This document shows positions 36,945 to 45,985 of a DNA stretch of 60,000 nucleotides, one piece after another (positions within the stretch are counted from its first letter, which is position 1; every line of letters begins with the position of its first letter). The DNA comes from Tubulanus polymorphus. Taxonomy: Eukaryota > Nemertea > Palaeonemertea > Tubulaniformes > Tubulanidae. A model generated the notes under the pieces. That model was not told the DNA's origin and searched no databases. It saw only the letters and a list, made by a program, of their open reading frames with translations. The DNA lies in the NCBI RefSeq assembly GCF_964204645.1, contig NC_134029.1:17132450-17192449 (forward strand), given 5' to 3'. A program made the position numbers and the translations under genes.

Positions 36945-37804
36945 TCAAATTGAAGCAAGGACCGCATTAGTCAATTGCTTCGAAGGATGATCAACTACAG
37001 TTTTATTGTAATATTTTGCGAAAGTCTGTTCACAGCTCCAACCAACAACCTGGAGAATAGTGTCTATTGGAATCGTTTTAACAGCCGTAGACGCAGAAGC
37101 TGAACGAGTAGAATGACTGGAGTATCGGTTGATATCAACTCCAGAGGCGAACAAGACATCTTTAATCCAGCGCGATAATGTCTCACTTGACGCTCGTCCG
37201 TGAGGTTTGTTAGTAGAAATGAAAAGATGATTGTCTTTCCTAAGACCAGCCGTTACACGAATGTACTCTTTGATACAAGATAAAACGCAAATCGATTTAT
37301 CATAAGGATAATCAAAGAACGAAATCGGACGAGTCGGTTTCCCCGGTCTATCTTGTTTCTGTTTGACGAATAGAAAGGTTATATGATCATCAAAAATGTT
37401 CATGTCATCGATACGTAATTGATGAAGCACATTACGTCGAAGTCCTGAAACAAGTGCCATTAAACATAAAGTTTTCTTAGTCAAATTAGATAGAGACAAA
37501 TCATGTAAAGGTTCCACTGATTTTAAAAAACGAAGGACAATACCAATATCCCACGTATCATTATATTTAGGTATAGGAGGACGATTCTCGAAAATACCTT
37601 TGAAAAGTCGTTTCACTAGAGGGTCGGAACCAATATTAGCGGATGGTGACGCAAAACTGAAAGTTGAAATAGCAGATCTTGCCGTATTTATCGCACTATA
37701 TGACAAGCCTTTCTCATATAATGAAGAAAGAAAATCAACTAAAAGTTCTGCAGATGGGTTTCTATAATCAAACCCTCGGCGAGTCACATAATCGATCCAT
37801 TGTC
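36945..37804 (-). pseudogene. DIRS tyrosine recombinase, C-terminal part
   Basis: The catalytic pattern of the tyrosine-recombinase family is visible: Arg in SGLRR, His-x-x-Arg in SSHSTRS, and Tyr in FAKYYNK. This enzyme would integrate the circular cDNA of the element. The native frame begins at the Polinton target site (37805-37810). Upstream residues in the same frame (to 37901) come from the Polinton end, not the recombinase. Its N-terminal part lies 16.5 kb away at 54305-54494. Confidence 0.9.
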
Positions 37805-37810
37805 TATAAT
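37805..37810. other. Polinton target-site duplication, left copy
   Basis: TATAAT immediately precedes the first base of the element and is identical to 54305-54310. Confidence 0.93.
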
Positions 37811-37890
37811 AGTAATTAGAATATGTGGCTTTCATACCAGAGGACGAGAGGACGAGACACCACTCATCACCACAAGTAATTTTTTTCCTA
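37811..37890. repeat. Polinton left terminal inverted repeat
   Basis: Eighty bases match the inverse of the right end with one substitution and one A/T-run length difference. The inner 28 bases (CTCATCACCACAAGTAATTT and following) are duplicated in tandem at 37891-37919. Confidence 0.93.
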
Positions 37891-37926
37891 CTCATCACCA
37901 AAAGTAATTTTTTTTCCTAATAAATG
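37891..37926 (+). promoter_or_regulatory. Left-end promoter (CTCATCAC box, T-tract, TAAATG)
   Basis: CTCATCACCAAAAGTAATTT, then a T-run, then CCTAATAAATGG. The ATG of the 108-residue gene lies inside TAAATG. It is a second tandem copy of the inner terminal repeat. Confidence 0.65.
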
Positions 37927-38250
37927 GGAGATAGAAAAGCATTCTTAGCAACAATAAATAACAGAATAAAACCAGCAAAAAAACAATTTGAAATAAAAAA
38001 GTTAGTTGATGTTACAAAAGAAATTGAACATAAAATATTGAAATTAGAAAAGATAAAAACTAAATATGGAGAGAAAGTATCAGCTAATTTAAGCTACTGT
38101 AATGTTAGTACATCGCGAGAATTTAAAGTGTTTTTACCCGATAAATGGGTTTCATTGAGTACGGAGGAATTGAAAGATTTAGTAGGATTTAAAATAATAT
38201 ATCATGGGAAAAATGAAGACGGTCATCATGATTTAGAAATTGTTGATTAA
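37924..38250 (+). CDS. Polinton left-end gene, 108 residues, function unknown
   Basis: It starts at the ATG inside TAAATGG just inside the left terminal repeat. The product is basic at its N-terminus (KPAKKQFEIKK), has a helical EIEHKILKLEKIKTKYGEK segment and an acidic, His-rich end. No known domain is recognised. It converges on the next gene, leaving about 160 bases between stops. Its promoter resembles those of polymerase B and the VLTF3-like gene, which suggests an early or regulatory role (inference). Three damaged homologues occur in the window (28.5, 30.4 and 32.1 kb), so it is a stable part of this family. Confidence 0.75.
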   Translation: MGDRKAFLATINNRIKPAKKQFEIKKLVDVTKEIEHKILKLEKIKTKYGEKVSANLSYCNVSTSREFKVFLPDKWVSLSTEELKDLVGFKIIYHGKNEDGHHDLEIVD

Positions 38251-38408
38251 ATTTAAAAAAAAATAAATTAATAGAAATAATGAATATCTAGAATCCGAAA
38301 TGACTTATCTGGACAATTTAATTGCTCCACATAGATGGTGCCATAAACAGCACCACACAGTGATAGACAAAAGTAGTGAGATATTCAATTATTTTTTTTG
38401 CTTTTTTT
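38251..38408. other. Convergent intergenic spacer with small hairpin
   Basis: TGGTGC and GCACCA at 38336-38355 can pair around an 8-base loop. The neighbouring TCCAGATAAGTCATTTCGGA block, here inverted, is also kept in fragment 2 near 28.42 kb. It could end transcripts from both sides (inference). Confidence 0.35.
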
Positions 38409-38786
38409 CTAAAATATTAATCCATTTTTTTTTATTATCAATTTTGGAATTTCAGAAGTACTTTCATTTTTGATAGCAGTTGGTTCAGAATTACTAATAT
38501 CATGAATTTTATTTGATTTCTTATACCAATTACACCCAATCAAAATGAATACAATTACAAATCCAACTGTAAAATATAAATATTTATCAAATATTCTACT
38601 ATCAGAAGGAGTAGAAATAACAATATTTTCACCATTTTTATTAACATTTTTATTACTTATTTTTTCTTTTACAGCTTTTTTATATTCTTGTGATTTAATT
38701 CCTAATTGTCGAGACCATTCAATTTGTTTCTGAGTTCTCGGTTTTTTCTTCACAGTTAATTCCTTCACTTCTTTCACTTCGCTCAT
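38409..38786 (-). CDS. Polinton single-pass membrane protein, 125 residues
   Basis: A basic N-terminus (KKKPRTQKQIEW) precedes one membrane segment at about residues 69-88 (YLYFTVGFVIVFILIGCNWY) and a polar tail. The start lies in TAAATG and overlaps the end of the upstream gene by 68 bases in another frame. Homologues lie in both fragments 2 and 3. A virion-membrane role is possible but not shown. Confidence 0.75.
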   Translation of the reverse strand: MSEVKEVKELTVKKKPRTQKQIEWSRQLGIKSQEYKKAVKEKISNKNVNKNGENIVISTPSDSRIFDKYLYFTVGFVIVFILIGCNWYKKSNKIHDISNSEPTAIKNESTSEIPKLIIKKNGLIF

Positions 38787-39324
38787 TTATTATAGAAATA
38801 TTTTTACTTTCAATATTTGAAAATGTTATAACCCCGGTTGATAATAATGTCATAAATCCTCCTAATTGAAATGATAAATATCCAATCCATTTATTTAATT
38901 CAGTCATAACTAAATAATCATTTTTTAAATCGGAATATAATCTATTTTCATCTTCAATTGGTAGTATATAATTACATAATTTACTATAACCTTTTACTAC
39001 ATTTTCTGATATCGCGTCATTAATTTTAGCTGTTCTCGCGGCTTCATAAATCTTAAATAATCTAATAATTTCATCTGATTTCATTGTATCTAATTCATTA
39101 TAAGTTAAATTTTTACCGACAAAATTTTTACATTTTCCAGATGCTATTAATATTTCTAATTGATGTTTGCAATAAAGATAATATTCATAATTATTATTTG
39201 TTGTAACAATATTTAAAGCACCATCATCTGGAGTTAATTTTGTTTCTGTTATTCCTAAATCATCTAAAGTTTTTTCAATTGGAACATCACCATTTTTAGA
39301 TTTTATTTTCTTTTCACCTCCCAT
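38719..39324 (-). CDS. Polinton conserved protein, 201 residues, one hydrophobic segment
   Basis: I chose the ATG at 39324 because MGGEKK there aligns with the starts in fragments 2 and 3, where the ATG lies in TAAATG; an upstream in-frame ATG at 39360 lies before the T-tract. A VPIEKTL motif near residue 14 recurs in the 479-residue protein (VPIEKLL). Helical middle (SDEIIRLFKIYEAAR), hydrophobic segment at 148-168 (GYLSFQLGGFMTLLSTGVITF). Function unknown; a structural or membrane role is plausible. Confidence 0.75.
   Translation of the reverse strand: MGGEKKIKSKNGDVPIEKTLDDLGITETKLTPDDGALNIVTTNNNYEYYLYCKHQLEILIASGKCKNFVGKNLTYNELDTMKSDEIIRLFKIYEAARTAKINDAISENVVKGYSKLCNYILPIEDENRLYSDLKNDYLVMTELNKWIGYLSFQLGGFMTLLSTGVITFSNIESKNISIINERSERSEGINCEEKTENSETN
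38784..38800 (-). promoter_or_regulatory. TAAATG start motif, 125-residue gene
   Basis: TAAATGAG with only a short T-rich patch (ATATTTCTATAA) upstream, inside the 3' end of the preceding gene. Confidence 0.5.
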
Positions 39325-39343
39325 TTTTATAATAAAAAAATTA
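39322..39343 (-). promoter_or_regulatory. Start motif of the 201-residue gene (variant TAAAAATG)
   Basis: CTAATTTTTTTATTATAAAAATGG: T-tract and spacing are kept but the core is TAAAAATG. Both relic copies have TAAATG here. Confidence 0.55.
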
Positions 39344-39360
39344 GTTGTGTGATGTTGCAA

Positions 39361-39619
39361 CTAGAATTTAACTAGAATGTAACTAGAATTCAACTAGATT
39401 AACAAGCTAGTTGAAATATTGTTGTTTTTGTTTATTTCTTGTTAAATCTAGTTGATTTTTGTTCCAACTACTAACAACTAGAATTCAACTAGAATGTAAC
39501 TAGAATTAAACTAGATTAACAAGCTAGTTAAAATATTGTTAAATCTATTTGATTTTTGTTACAACTACTAATAACTAGAATTCAACTAGAATTCAACTAG
39601 ATTAACAAACTAATTGAAT
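39361..39619. repeat. CTAGTT palindrome array between ATPase and 201-residue gene
   Basis: CTAGATTAACAAGCTAGTT-type blocks begin at 39395 and 39511, with a diverged third at 39597. CAACTAGAAT and TAACTAGAAT repeats fill the spaces. There is no coding frame. The same spacer is repetitive in fragment 3. Confidence 0.85.
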
Positions 39620-40228
39620 TTAAATAAATTCATATTTAAATGGGTGTTGTAATCTAAATAGTAATTTTGATCTTTTAATATTTTTCAACTTATCCATATA
39701 TTCATTATGTAAATCATGTGGAATAATATCATTTTCCTCAAGTGCATTTTTCATTGATTTTCTATCTTTATTGTAGAATAAAACTAGAAATCTAATGTTT
39801 TCTCTAAAGTCTTTAACAATTGAATTATATTTTTGATTTAAAACCCAAGTTGTTATCCCAAAATGTCTCCCAGAGAAAGCTAAATAGCATAACTCACTTT
39901 CTCTAACTTTTGAATCATGTAAATTTGCACAATCATCTATGATAAATAATGTATTTGATCCTTTATAAATATCAATTGCTATTTTTATACAATTATCTAA
40001 ATTTTCTTTTACTGTTTTAGGATCTAATATAATAAATTTATTATTCCTAGTAATATTTCTATCATAAGTTTGATTAAATTCATATGTTGGACAAAATAAT
40101 ACTATATTATGAAAATAGTTTTCATAAACAGTTTCTAATAAATTTAATATAAAATAAGTTTTTCAACAATTTGTTACACCAGAAATTAACATATTATGAG
40201 GCTCAAATATGAATAATTCCTTATTCAT
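39620..40228 (-). pseudogene. Polinton packaging ATPase with a stop in Walker A
   Basis: The frame runs from an ATG in TAAATG to TAA at 39620-39622, about 202 codons. The A32/FtsK-like packaging ATPase pattern is clear: P-loop region ISGVTNC-stop-KTYF, then Walker B LFIIDDCANLHDS and a GRHFGITTW motif. A TGA at 40163-40165 replaces the P-loop glycine, and the first P-loop Lys is Val, so the site is dead as read. The homologue in fragment 2 keeps GKTNCGKT. The family pumps DNA into the capsid. Its start overlaps the 3' end of the integrase gene region. Confidence 0.88.
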
Positions 40229-40250
40229 TTATATATTTTTAATTTTACTT
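40226..40250 (-). promoter_or_regulatory. TAAATG start motif of the ATPase
   Basis: ATATATAAATGAAT; the upstream bases also encode the integrase C-terminus and lack a long T-tract. Confidence 0.5.
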
Positions 40251-41356
40251 GATAATATCCATTCATTGAATTTATCTGGCCATCCAACCCATTTTACTAA
40301 AGAATATTTTTTTCTTTTAATAGTTTTTGTTTTTAATACTTTTTCAATTTTATATTCTTGTTCTAGATTTTCAGTAGTTAAACTTAATTCTTCTTCATAA
40401 AAGTAGCCATCAACTTCTTCACCATCTAAATCTTCTAATTTATAGACATATGGTTTTGTTGTTATTACCTTTTTTATTTTATATATTTCCCTAGTAAAAT
40501 TTCGATCGTATCCTTTGTCAAATATCTTTTTATACTTAGATATTCTAACATTTTGGCTAACTTTAAATTTAGGTTCACCAAAATCATCTACAAGAAATGC
40601 TCCATATAAATTATTCCAAACAATTTCAGCATTTTCAGGTTTTCTAGCATCAATAGGTTTCATTCCAATAGAAGAATGATAAGAATTATTATATCCTTCT
40701 ATCAATTTTGGTAAAACATCAATCCATTTAAAAGTATTATTTGCTGTAAAATATTTCCACATTCTTGTTCTTAATGTTCTTTTAAATCTTTCAACAACTG
40801 CTGCTTTTTTATCTGATTTTGTTGAAAAATATTTAATATTATGATTATCTAAGAGTCCATGAACAAGTGAATTATCAAATTCTTTTCCATCATCAAATTG
40901 TATTTTTTCTGGTTTTAGTTTATCATCCGAAAGAAATTTTCTTAAAACATTTGATGTTTGTACAGCATCTTTTCTATAAAGTGGGAAACTCCATACATAA
41001 CGACTAAAAATATCAATTATATTCAATAACCACCAATAATCATCATTATCTTTCTTAACATTTTTCATATCAATTAAATCTCCTTGCCACTGTTGATCTA
41101 CATAACTTACCATAGTTTTACGAGTTTTATATTTTCTAACAATTTTTTTATGTGTTGTATATGTTGGTTGTTCTAACATAAATTCATTTATATCTTTATA
41201 TTTAACTAAATTTTGTGGGATTATCTTATCTAATTTATCTTGTTTTACTTTACGCCATATATTTTTAGTAGAAGAATAAGCAACCGAACTCTCAGGGTTG
41301 TAATATAAATTTCTTAAATATTGTTCTTTAGTATTAGGAGTTTTTTTACCACCCAT
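40229..41356 (-). CDS. Polinton integrase (DDE) with C-terminal chromodomain
   Basis: 375 residues. The retroviral-type catalytic core shows D93 (QGDLIDM), D155 (IQFDDGKEFDN) and E189 (VVERFKRTL), with the expected spacing of about 33 residues for the last pair. The GYNNSYHSSIG motif follows, as in Polinton and Ty3/gypsy integrases. Residues about 334-375 form a chromodomain (YKIEKVLKTK, then YSLVKWVGWPDKFNEWI), which may guide insertion through histone marks. The HHCC zinc finger is not obvious. The enzyme joins element ends to target DNA and makes the 6-bp duplication. The frame is intact. Confidence 0.95.
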   Translation of the reverse strand: MGGKKTPNTKEQYLRNLYYNPESSVAYSSTKNIWRKVKQDKLDKIIPQNLVKYKDINEFMLEQPTYTTHKKIVRKYKTRKTMVSYVDQQWQGDLIDMKNVKKDNDDYWWLLNIIDIFSRYVWSFPLYRKDAVQTSNVLRKFLSDDKLKPEKIQFDDGKEFDNSLVHGLLDNHNIKYFSTKSDKKAAVVERFKRTLRTRMWKYFTANNTFKWIDVLPKLIEGYNNSYHSSIGMKPIDARKPENAEIVWNNLYGAFLVDDFGEPKFKVSQNVRISKYKKIFDKGYDRNFTREIYKIKKVITTKPYVYKLEDLDGEEVDGYFYEEELSLTTENLEQEYKIEKVLKTKTIKRKKYSLVKWVGWPDKFNEWILSSKIKNI

Positions 41357-41381
41357 TTATATATTCTTAATTTTAACTTTA
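41354..41381 (-). promoter_or_regulatory. TAAATG start motif of the integrase
   Basis: AATATATAAATGGGTGG preceded by TTAAAATTAAG, with a weaker T-tract than its neighbours. Confidence 0.5.
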
Positions 41382-41386
41382 TATTT

Positions 41387-42634
41387 CTAATATTGAATAC
41401 TATCTAATTGAGAATTTACAATATTTAATTGTGCGTCAGATATAATATAAATGTGCATTTTAAAATTTTTGATTCCTTTATTCTTTTTCATGAATAATTG
41501 TATTCCATCTTTTGTATTTTGTAGTTTTTTCCCAGAACCATGTAATGAATTATCCTCTGTTGTTCTAAAATCTAACCATAATGCATATTTATTACCGGTA
41601 TAATAATCAATTTGATTAATATTACAATTTTCAAATGATTTTACTTTTTCATTCATAAAATGTTTTCTAATTTCTGGCCATTGGTCTATCATTCTCATTC
41701 CTTGGCAAAATATTTTATTTGCTATTCCTTCGATAGTTATTTCTACTTTTGTTATTTCAGGATTATAATAATTATCAACATTTATTGCGCCATTAGAATA
41801 TGTTGCAATAGTAAAAAATATTAATATACCTTTAATAGATCTTCTAGGAAAGTTAATATTCTCATTAATTATTTCATCATTTGCATTAATAGTTACAGTT
41901 TTAAATTTATCAATATAATCATATAATAATGAAAATCCTTGATTGTATTGAGTTTGAATTGTACTAGCAATATTTTCATTAGTTACTGTGTTATATTCTA
42001 AACATATATTCGATAATTTATAACCCATATCTTTAACAACGCTAGATAATACAATTTCATTTACAGGAGCAAATGTTATTTCAAATATAATATCTTCTTG
42101 AATTGCGTATTTATATAAAGGTGCATTATTATTTATCAATTCAAAGTCTAATGGAATTTTATATTTGCTTCCATAAATCTTTTTAATCAAATTATCTGTG
42201 GCACGAGTTACTACTGCATTATTGGCTTCAGATCTTAATTTATTATGGTTTTCCGATTGGATGCCTTGAAATATCATATTGTTTCTATTTTCTTTAGTTA
42301 ACCATAAATCTTTATAATGCATAAATAAATTATAATCATCTAATGAGAAAACTGTTTCCGGACCAATCTTTATAGTTAATTTTTTAATCAAATATCTTCC
42401 AACATTATCAACAACATAATTGTTATCATGGCCAGTTACTTTTATATCGGCTGATAAATAAATACTATTTGGAACATAAAAAGTATTTTGTGTTAATCGA
42501 GGGATTCTAACGTATAAAGTTTCATCGGGATTAATATTTGAAGGGTTATGAGTAATTATATGATGTGATCTTTCTGCTTTAATAGCATTAGATATTCTAG
42601 AAATCTTTGAAGGACTTATATAACTCCCACTCAT
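41387..42634 (-). CDS. Polinton major capsid protein (double jelly roll), probable
   Basis: 415 residues, beta-rich and without membrane segments. It has an N-terminal SKISRISNAIKAERSHHI motif, a strand-rich core and a C-terminal YALWLDFRTTEDNSLHGSGK block at 350 followed by MHIYIISDAQLNI. These features agree with the hexon-like capsid proteins of Polintons and adintoviruses; its length is somewhat short for the family. It would form hexagonal capsomers as trimers. It lies between integrase and a coiled-coil membrane protein in a run of same-strand structural genes. Confidence 0.75.
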   Translation of the reverse strand: MSGSYISPSKISRISNAIKAERSHHIITHNPSNINPDETLYVRIPRLTQNTFYVPNSIYLSADIKVTGHDNNYVVDNVGRYLIKKLTIKIGPETVFSLDDYNLFMHYKDLWLTKENRNNMIFQGIQSENHNKLRSEANNAVVTRATDNLIKKIYGSKYKIPLDFELINNNAPLYKYAIQEDIIFEITFAPVNEIVLSSVVKDMGYKLSNICLEYNTVTNENIASTIQTQYNQGFSLLYDYIDKFKTVTINANDEIINENINFPRRSIKGILIFFTIATYSNGAINVDNYYNPEITKVEITIEGIANKIFCQGMRMIDQWPEIRKHFMNEKVKSFENCNINQIDYYTGNKYALWLDFRTTEDNSLHGSGKKLQNTKDGIQLFMKKNKGIKNFKMHIYIISDAQLNIVNSQLDSIQY

Positions 42635-42655
42635 TTATTAAACAAAAAAATTAAT
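42632..42655 (-). promoter_or_regulatory. T-tract plus TAAATG, capsid gene
   Basis: TAATTTTTTTGTTTAATAAATG: seven T, seven-base spacer, then the core. Confidence 0.65.
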
Positions 42656-42668
42656 TATTTATTTTTTA

Positions 42669-44108
42669 TTATTTTTTTTCTTGATATCTTTTTGATATCA
42701 TATTTACTAACCCAAAAATAATAGCACTTACAACTGTGATTAAAAATAAGATTATATGTTCAGCAGCAAAGTTAAGAATATTACCTGCAGATTTCAATAT
42801 AAAACCAACAATTGATGCAATAACTCCTGGCAATGCTGCAGCAGATTTTTTAGATAGTTCCCATAAATATTTTGCTAATTTCTTTAAACCATCTTTAACT
42901 TTATCTTGTATAGAATTATTACTTGGAGGTTTATCTGGTTTATTGGGAGTAGGAGTAGATTTCAAAGCATTTGATATTGCTAAACCAATTGTTGTAAATA
43001 ACATAGTTACAGCTGTTAGAATTGAAAGAATTGTTATTCCTTCTAATTTAAATAATAACTTTATTCTATCTTTCAATGATATTTCAGAATTTGGTTTAAT
43101 CAACAAATCTTTAAAAATAACTTTTAATCTATTTATATTATAATCATATGATTTTAATAATAATTTAATTTCTTCTTTTTGTAATTCTATGTTATATTCT
43201 AAATCATCTTTTTCTTTTTCTAAACGTAACTCTTTTTGCCTATATTCTATTTCATCAATTACTTGATGATCTAAATCAGATTTTATTTTTTCTATTTCTT
43301 TATTTTTATCAGTTAATTCTTTTTCTAAAGTTCTAATTTTAAAATCTCTTATACTTTTATCATGTGCAATTTTATTAGATGCAAGTCTTATACTAATAAT
43401 TTCTCTAATTGCTTTATCAGAAAATATATCTAAATCTTCTAATTCTTGATCTGTTGCGTCAATTAATCCATTCGGTAAAAGTTTTTCAATTGGAACTTTA
43501 TTTGATTTAAGTTTACTAGTTTTGGAAGTTATATTCTGTTCAGAAGTTGTTTCTGTTTCTAAATTTTCATTAATTATCTTAAAAAATTTAGCATTTCTTT
43601 GTTTAAATTCTTTTAAATTATCAGATCTTTCTTTTTCTGTAACATCAGTTATAACATCATTATTGATTTTCTTAATTCTAGATTGTTCTAATAAATTAAA
43701 AGTTGATTGTGTTATTATTTTATCACTACTTTTTAGATTTGAAATCTTAAAATAATAGTCACCTTTCAATTTCCAATAATATTCACCATTTAAATATTTC
43801 AAATCTTCTACTAAATGATCCATACCTTTATTTGATATATTGAAACCAGATTTTTTTAACATTGGTTTAAAATCATGAATAATTTCATTATAATTGTATT
43901 CTTTTTCTGTTATTTCTGGTACTTCATTTTCAATACTTATCTTTGAACGTGCTTTGTCAATAAATTGGGGTGTAGTTAAATTAGAATTATATGCTGTTTC
44001 ATTACCATCATTAAAACTTGTTTCATCAAAATCAGGTGGTTGTTCATCAGTAATACCAGGTTCATCAAAAGGATCCATTCCAATATCTTCTACACCTTCT
44101 ACTTCCAT
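42669..44108 (-). CDS. Polinton coiled-coil membrane protein, 479 residues
   Basis: The N-terminus is acidic (residues 1-40), with a long charged coiled coil at about 250-330 (KELTDKNKEIEKIKSDLDHQ), membrane segments at about 356-380 and 450-472, and a hydrophobic stretch at 424-445 between them. A VPIEKLLPNG motif near 205 recalls the 201-residue protein. Function unknown. Its place beside the capsid gene and its domain plan suggest a virion membrane or minor structural protein. Confidence 0.7.
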   Translation of the reverse strand: MEVEGVEDIGMDPFDEPGITDEQPPDFDETSFNDGNETAYNSNLTTPQFIDKARSKISIENEVPEITEKEYNYNEIIHDFKPMLKKSGFNISNKGMDHLVEDLKYLNGEYYWKLKGDYYFKISNLKSSDKIITQSTFNLLEQSRIKKINNDVITDVTEKERSDNLKEFKQRNAKFFKIINENLETETTSEQNITSKTSKLKSNKVPIEKLLPNGLIDATDQELEDLDIFSDKAIREIISIRLASNKIAHDKSIRDFKIRTLEKELTDKNKEIEKIKSDLDHQVIDEIEYRQKELRLEKEKDDLEYNIELQKEEIKLLLKSYDYNINRLKVIFKDLLIKPNSEISLKDRIKLLFKLEGITILSILTAVTMLFTTIGLAISNALKSTPTPNKPDKPPSNNSIQDKVKDGLKKLAKYLWELSKKSAAALPGVIASIVGFILKSAGNILNFAAEHIILFLITVVSAIIFGLVNMISKRYQEKK

Positions 44109-44130
44109 TTATATAATAAAAAAATTAAAA
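44106..44130 (-). promoter_or_regulatory. T-tract plus TAAATG, coiled-coil gene
   Basis: TTTAATTTTTTTATTATATAAATGG. Confidence 0.65.
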
Positions 44131-45513
44131 TTTAAAATATAATATTCCTCCGATTACAATTCCTATACAAGTTATAGCTAATTTAGTATTTTTATGGGAT
44201 TTATTATCATTATTTAGTTTAATTATATCATGTTGAATTTTATCAGTTCTATTATTTTCTGATGTATTGTAATCTTTTATTTTAGAATCATTAACCAATT
44301 TAATATTCTTAGTTTTAGTTTCAGTTGATTGAATATGTTTTTTATTTTTTTCACCTTCCATTAATTTTGGAGCAGTAATAATCTTTTTATTTATATCATT
44401 TAATCCAAATGAATTATTTATTGTTGCAGTTTTAATTAGATTATTATAACCAATTATGTTTCCCATCTTTAATACTAAATCATTAGAAATAATTAATAGA
44501 TTAGGGCCTATACAATAATTAAGTCTTACATGTGATTTATCTAAATAATTTTGATATCTTATAATGTTTTCTGGAATCGATCTATTTTTATCATTATGTA
44601 TGGAATCTTCAAATAATACTTTAAATTGTTTTTGTGTATCGAATGATGTATTCAAATTTCCAATTATTGGTGATCTTGTTTCAACTTGCGCACCTAAAAT
44701 ACATATCAAATAAGTTCTAATAGATTGATTTATTCTTTCTATACCTGATTTAGTAAAACCTTCACTATTTTCTAAAATAAAATATACCCAACCATTATTG
44801 TTTTCTTGTTTTAAATTATCATAAAATTTTGGTAATTTATTGAAATTTAATGTTTCTAAATCCTTTGTTTCTATTTTACCATAACCTAATTTATTATTAT
44901 AGATATTATAAAAACTATTAGATGGTATGGGAAGTGCACAATATTCTGCAATCTTTCTAGGGCAAGGAAGTGATCTTATTGTTCCAATTTTTGTTCTAAA
45001 ATCAGAATTATTTATATCTATATTAAATTCATTGCAAATTTTATAAAACTTTGATAAATTAATATTATTATCCATTTCTTTGAAATACCTAGATCCTGGT
45101 AAAGCGCACTCTAATTCATTTAATATTATTCTGATTTGAAAGTATGTATGAAATCTAAATAAACTTTGAATTAATTTATATTTAGAATTATTCAAATGAT
45201 CATTCCAACTAATTCCACATCCTGTTGTTGCACAATAAACAGAAAAATTTAATTGATTCTGCCAATACTTCATATTAGATTTTAATAACCATTGTTTTTC
45301 ATCTTTCAATTTTTTAAAATTAATTAAATATATATGAAATATATTTTCCATCTTTGCATTAAAATTATTAGTTTCAGTAACATAAATTTCTAAATTAGTT
45401 AATGAATTTAAAACTTCATTTCTATATGTAATATCTTTATTGAAATCTATTGCTGGAATATTATATTTAATTGATTTATCATATTGGAAAGCTTTTGGAA
45501 AACTATCTACCAT
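44125..45513 (-). CDS. Polinton protein of 462 residues with C-terminal membrane anchor
   Basis: A mixed globular part of about 380 residues with Cys at CATTGCGISW near 95 and ELECALPGSRYF near 135, a polar linker, then one anchor at the extreme C-terminus (KLAITCIGIVIGGILYFKF). No named domain is recognised. Tail-anchored structural protein is an inference from layout. The frame is intact and in line with the other structural genes; spacing to the next gene is only about 16 bases. Confidence 0.65.
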   Translation of the reverse strand: MVDSFPKAFQYDKSIKYNIPAIDFNKDITYRNEVLNSLTNLEIYVTETNNFNAKMENIFHIYLINFKKLKDEKQWLLKSNMKYWQNQLNFSVYCATTGCGISWNDHLNNSKYKLIQSLFRFHTYFQIRIILNELECALPGSRYFKEMDNNINLSKFYKICNEFNIDINNSDFRTKIGTIRSLPCPRKIAEYCALPIPSNSFYNIYNNKLGYGKIETKDLETLNFNKLPKFYDNLKQENNNGWVYFILENSEGFTKSGIERINQSIRTYLICILGAQVETRSPIIGNLNTSFDTQKQFKVLFEDSIHNDKNRSIPENIIRYQNYLDKSHVRLNYCIGPNLLIISNDLVLKMGNIIGYNNLIKTATINNSFGLNDINKKIITAPKLMEGEKNKKHIQSTETKTKNIKLVNDSKIKDYNTSENNRTDKIQHDIIKLNNDNKSHKNTKLAITCIGIVIGGILYFKF

Positions 45514-45535
45514 TTATATAATTAAAAAATTAATA
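45511..45535 (-). promoter_or_regulatory. T-tract plus TAAATG, 462-residue gene
   Basis: TTAATTTTTTAATTATATAAATGG in the short gap after the upstream stop. Confidence 0.65.
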
Positions 45536-45964
45536 ATTTATTAATTCTTTTAATAATTTATCTTGTTCTTCAACTGTTATATGACCATTTAAACTTATAA
45601 TATAATCTAGTGTGTTCTTTAATTTATTAATTTCTTTTATATTAGATTTTATTTTTTCTTTATTACTTTTTATATTTAATTTTGAACTTATACCAGTTAA
45701 AACACTTGAACTTAATCCTAACACACCAATTGATATAGCTAAAGGTGTTAATGGGCTGAATATTGCTAAAAATGTTATTACAGAACTAATTGTAACCGAA
45801 CCACTTATAATCAAATAATATATAATTTTACTTTTTAAATATTTTTTCTTTTTTATCTTTAAGTCACTTTCAAATTCTAATATTTGTTTTTCTAAATATG
45901 TTTTTAATTTAGTTTTATTTATATCATGAGGAATAATATCAATACTATCAACTTTATCTTCCAT
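45530..45964 (-). CDS. Polinton small protein, 144 residues, two membrane segments
   Basis: A charged helix (LEKQILEFESDLKIKKKKYLK) precedes two close membrane segments at about 49-90 (IIYYLIISGSVTISSVITFL and a following GVLGLSSSV stretch), then another charged helix. A hairpin membrane topology is likely. Function unknown. Confidence 0.65.
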   Translation of the reverse strand: MEDKVDSIDIIPHDINKTKLKTYLEKQILEFESDLKIKKKKYLKSKIIYYLIISGSVTISSVITFLAIFSPLTPLAISIGVLGLSSSVLTGISSKLNIKSNKEKIKSNIKEINKLKNTLDYIISLNGHITVEEQDKLLKELINY

Positions 45965-45985
45965 TTATTTAGAAAAAAAATTACT
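45962..45985 (-). promoter_or_regulatory. T-tract plus TAAATG, 144-residue gene
   Basis: AGTAATTTTTTTTCTAAATAAATGG; TAAATAAATG repeats the core. Confidence 0.65.

Noticed and set aside
37811-37901. N-terminal 30 residues of the recombinase frame at 36945-37901
   Set aside because: They are translated from the Polinton terminal repeat and occur there only by chance of frame.
39325-39360. Upstream ATG for the 201-residue Polinton protein
   Set aside because: The ATG at 39360 lies upstream of the T-tract, and the two relic copies start at the position equivalent to 39324.
42736-43143. 135-codon + strand open frame
   Set aside because: It is antisense to the intact coiled-coil membrane protein gene and lacks the TAAATG start motif.
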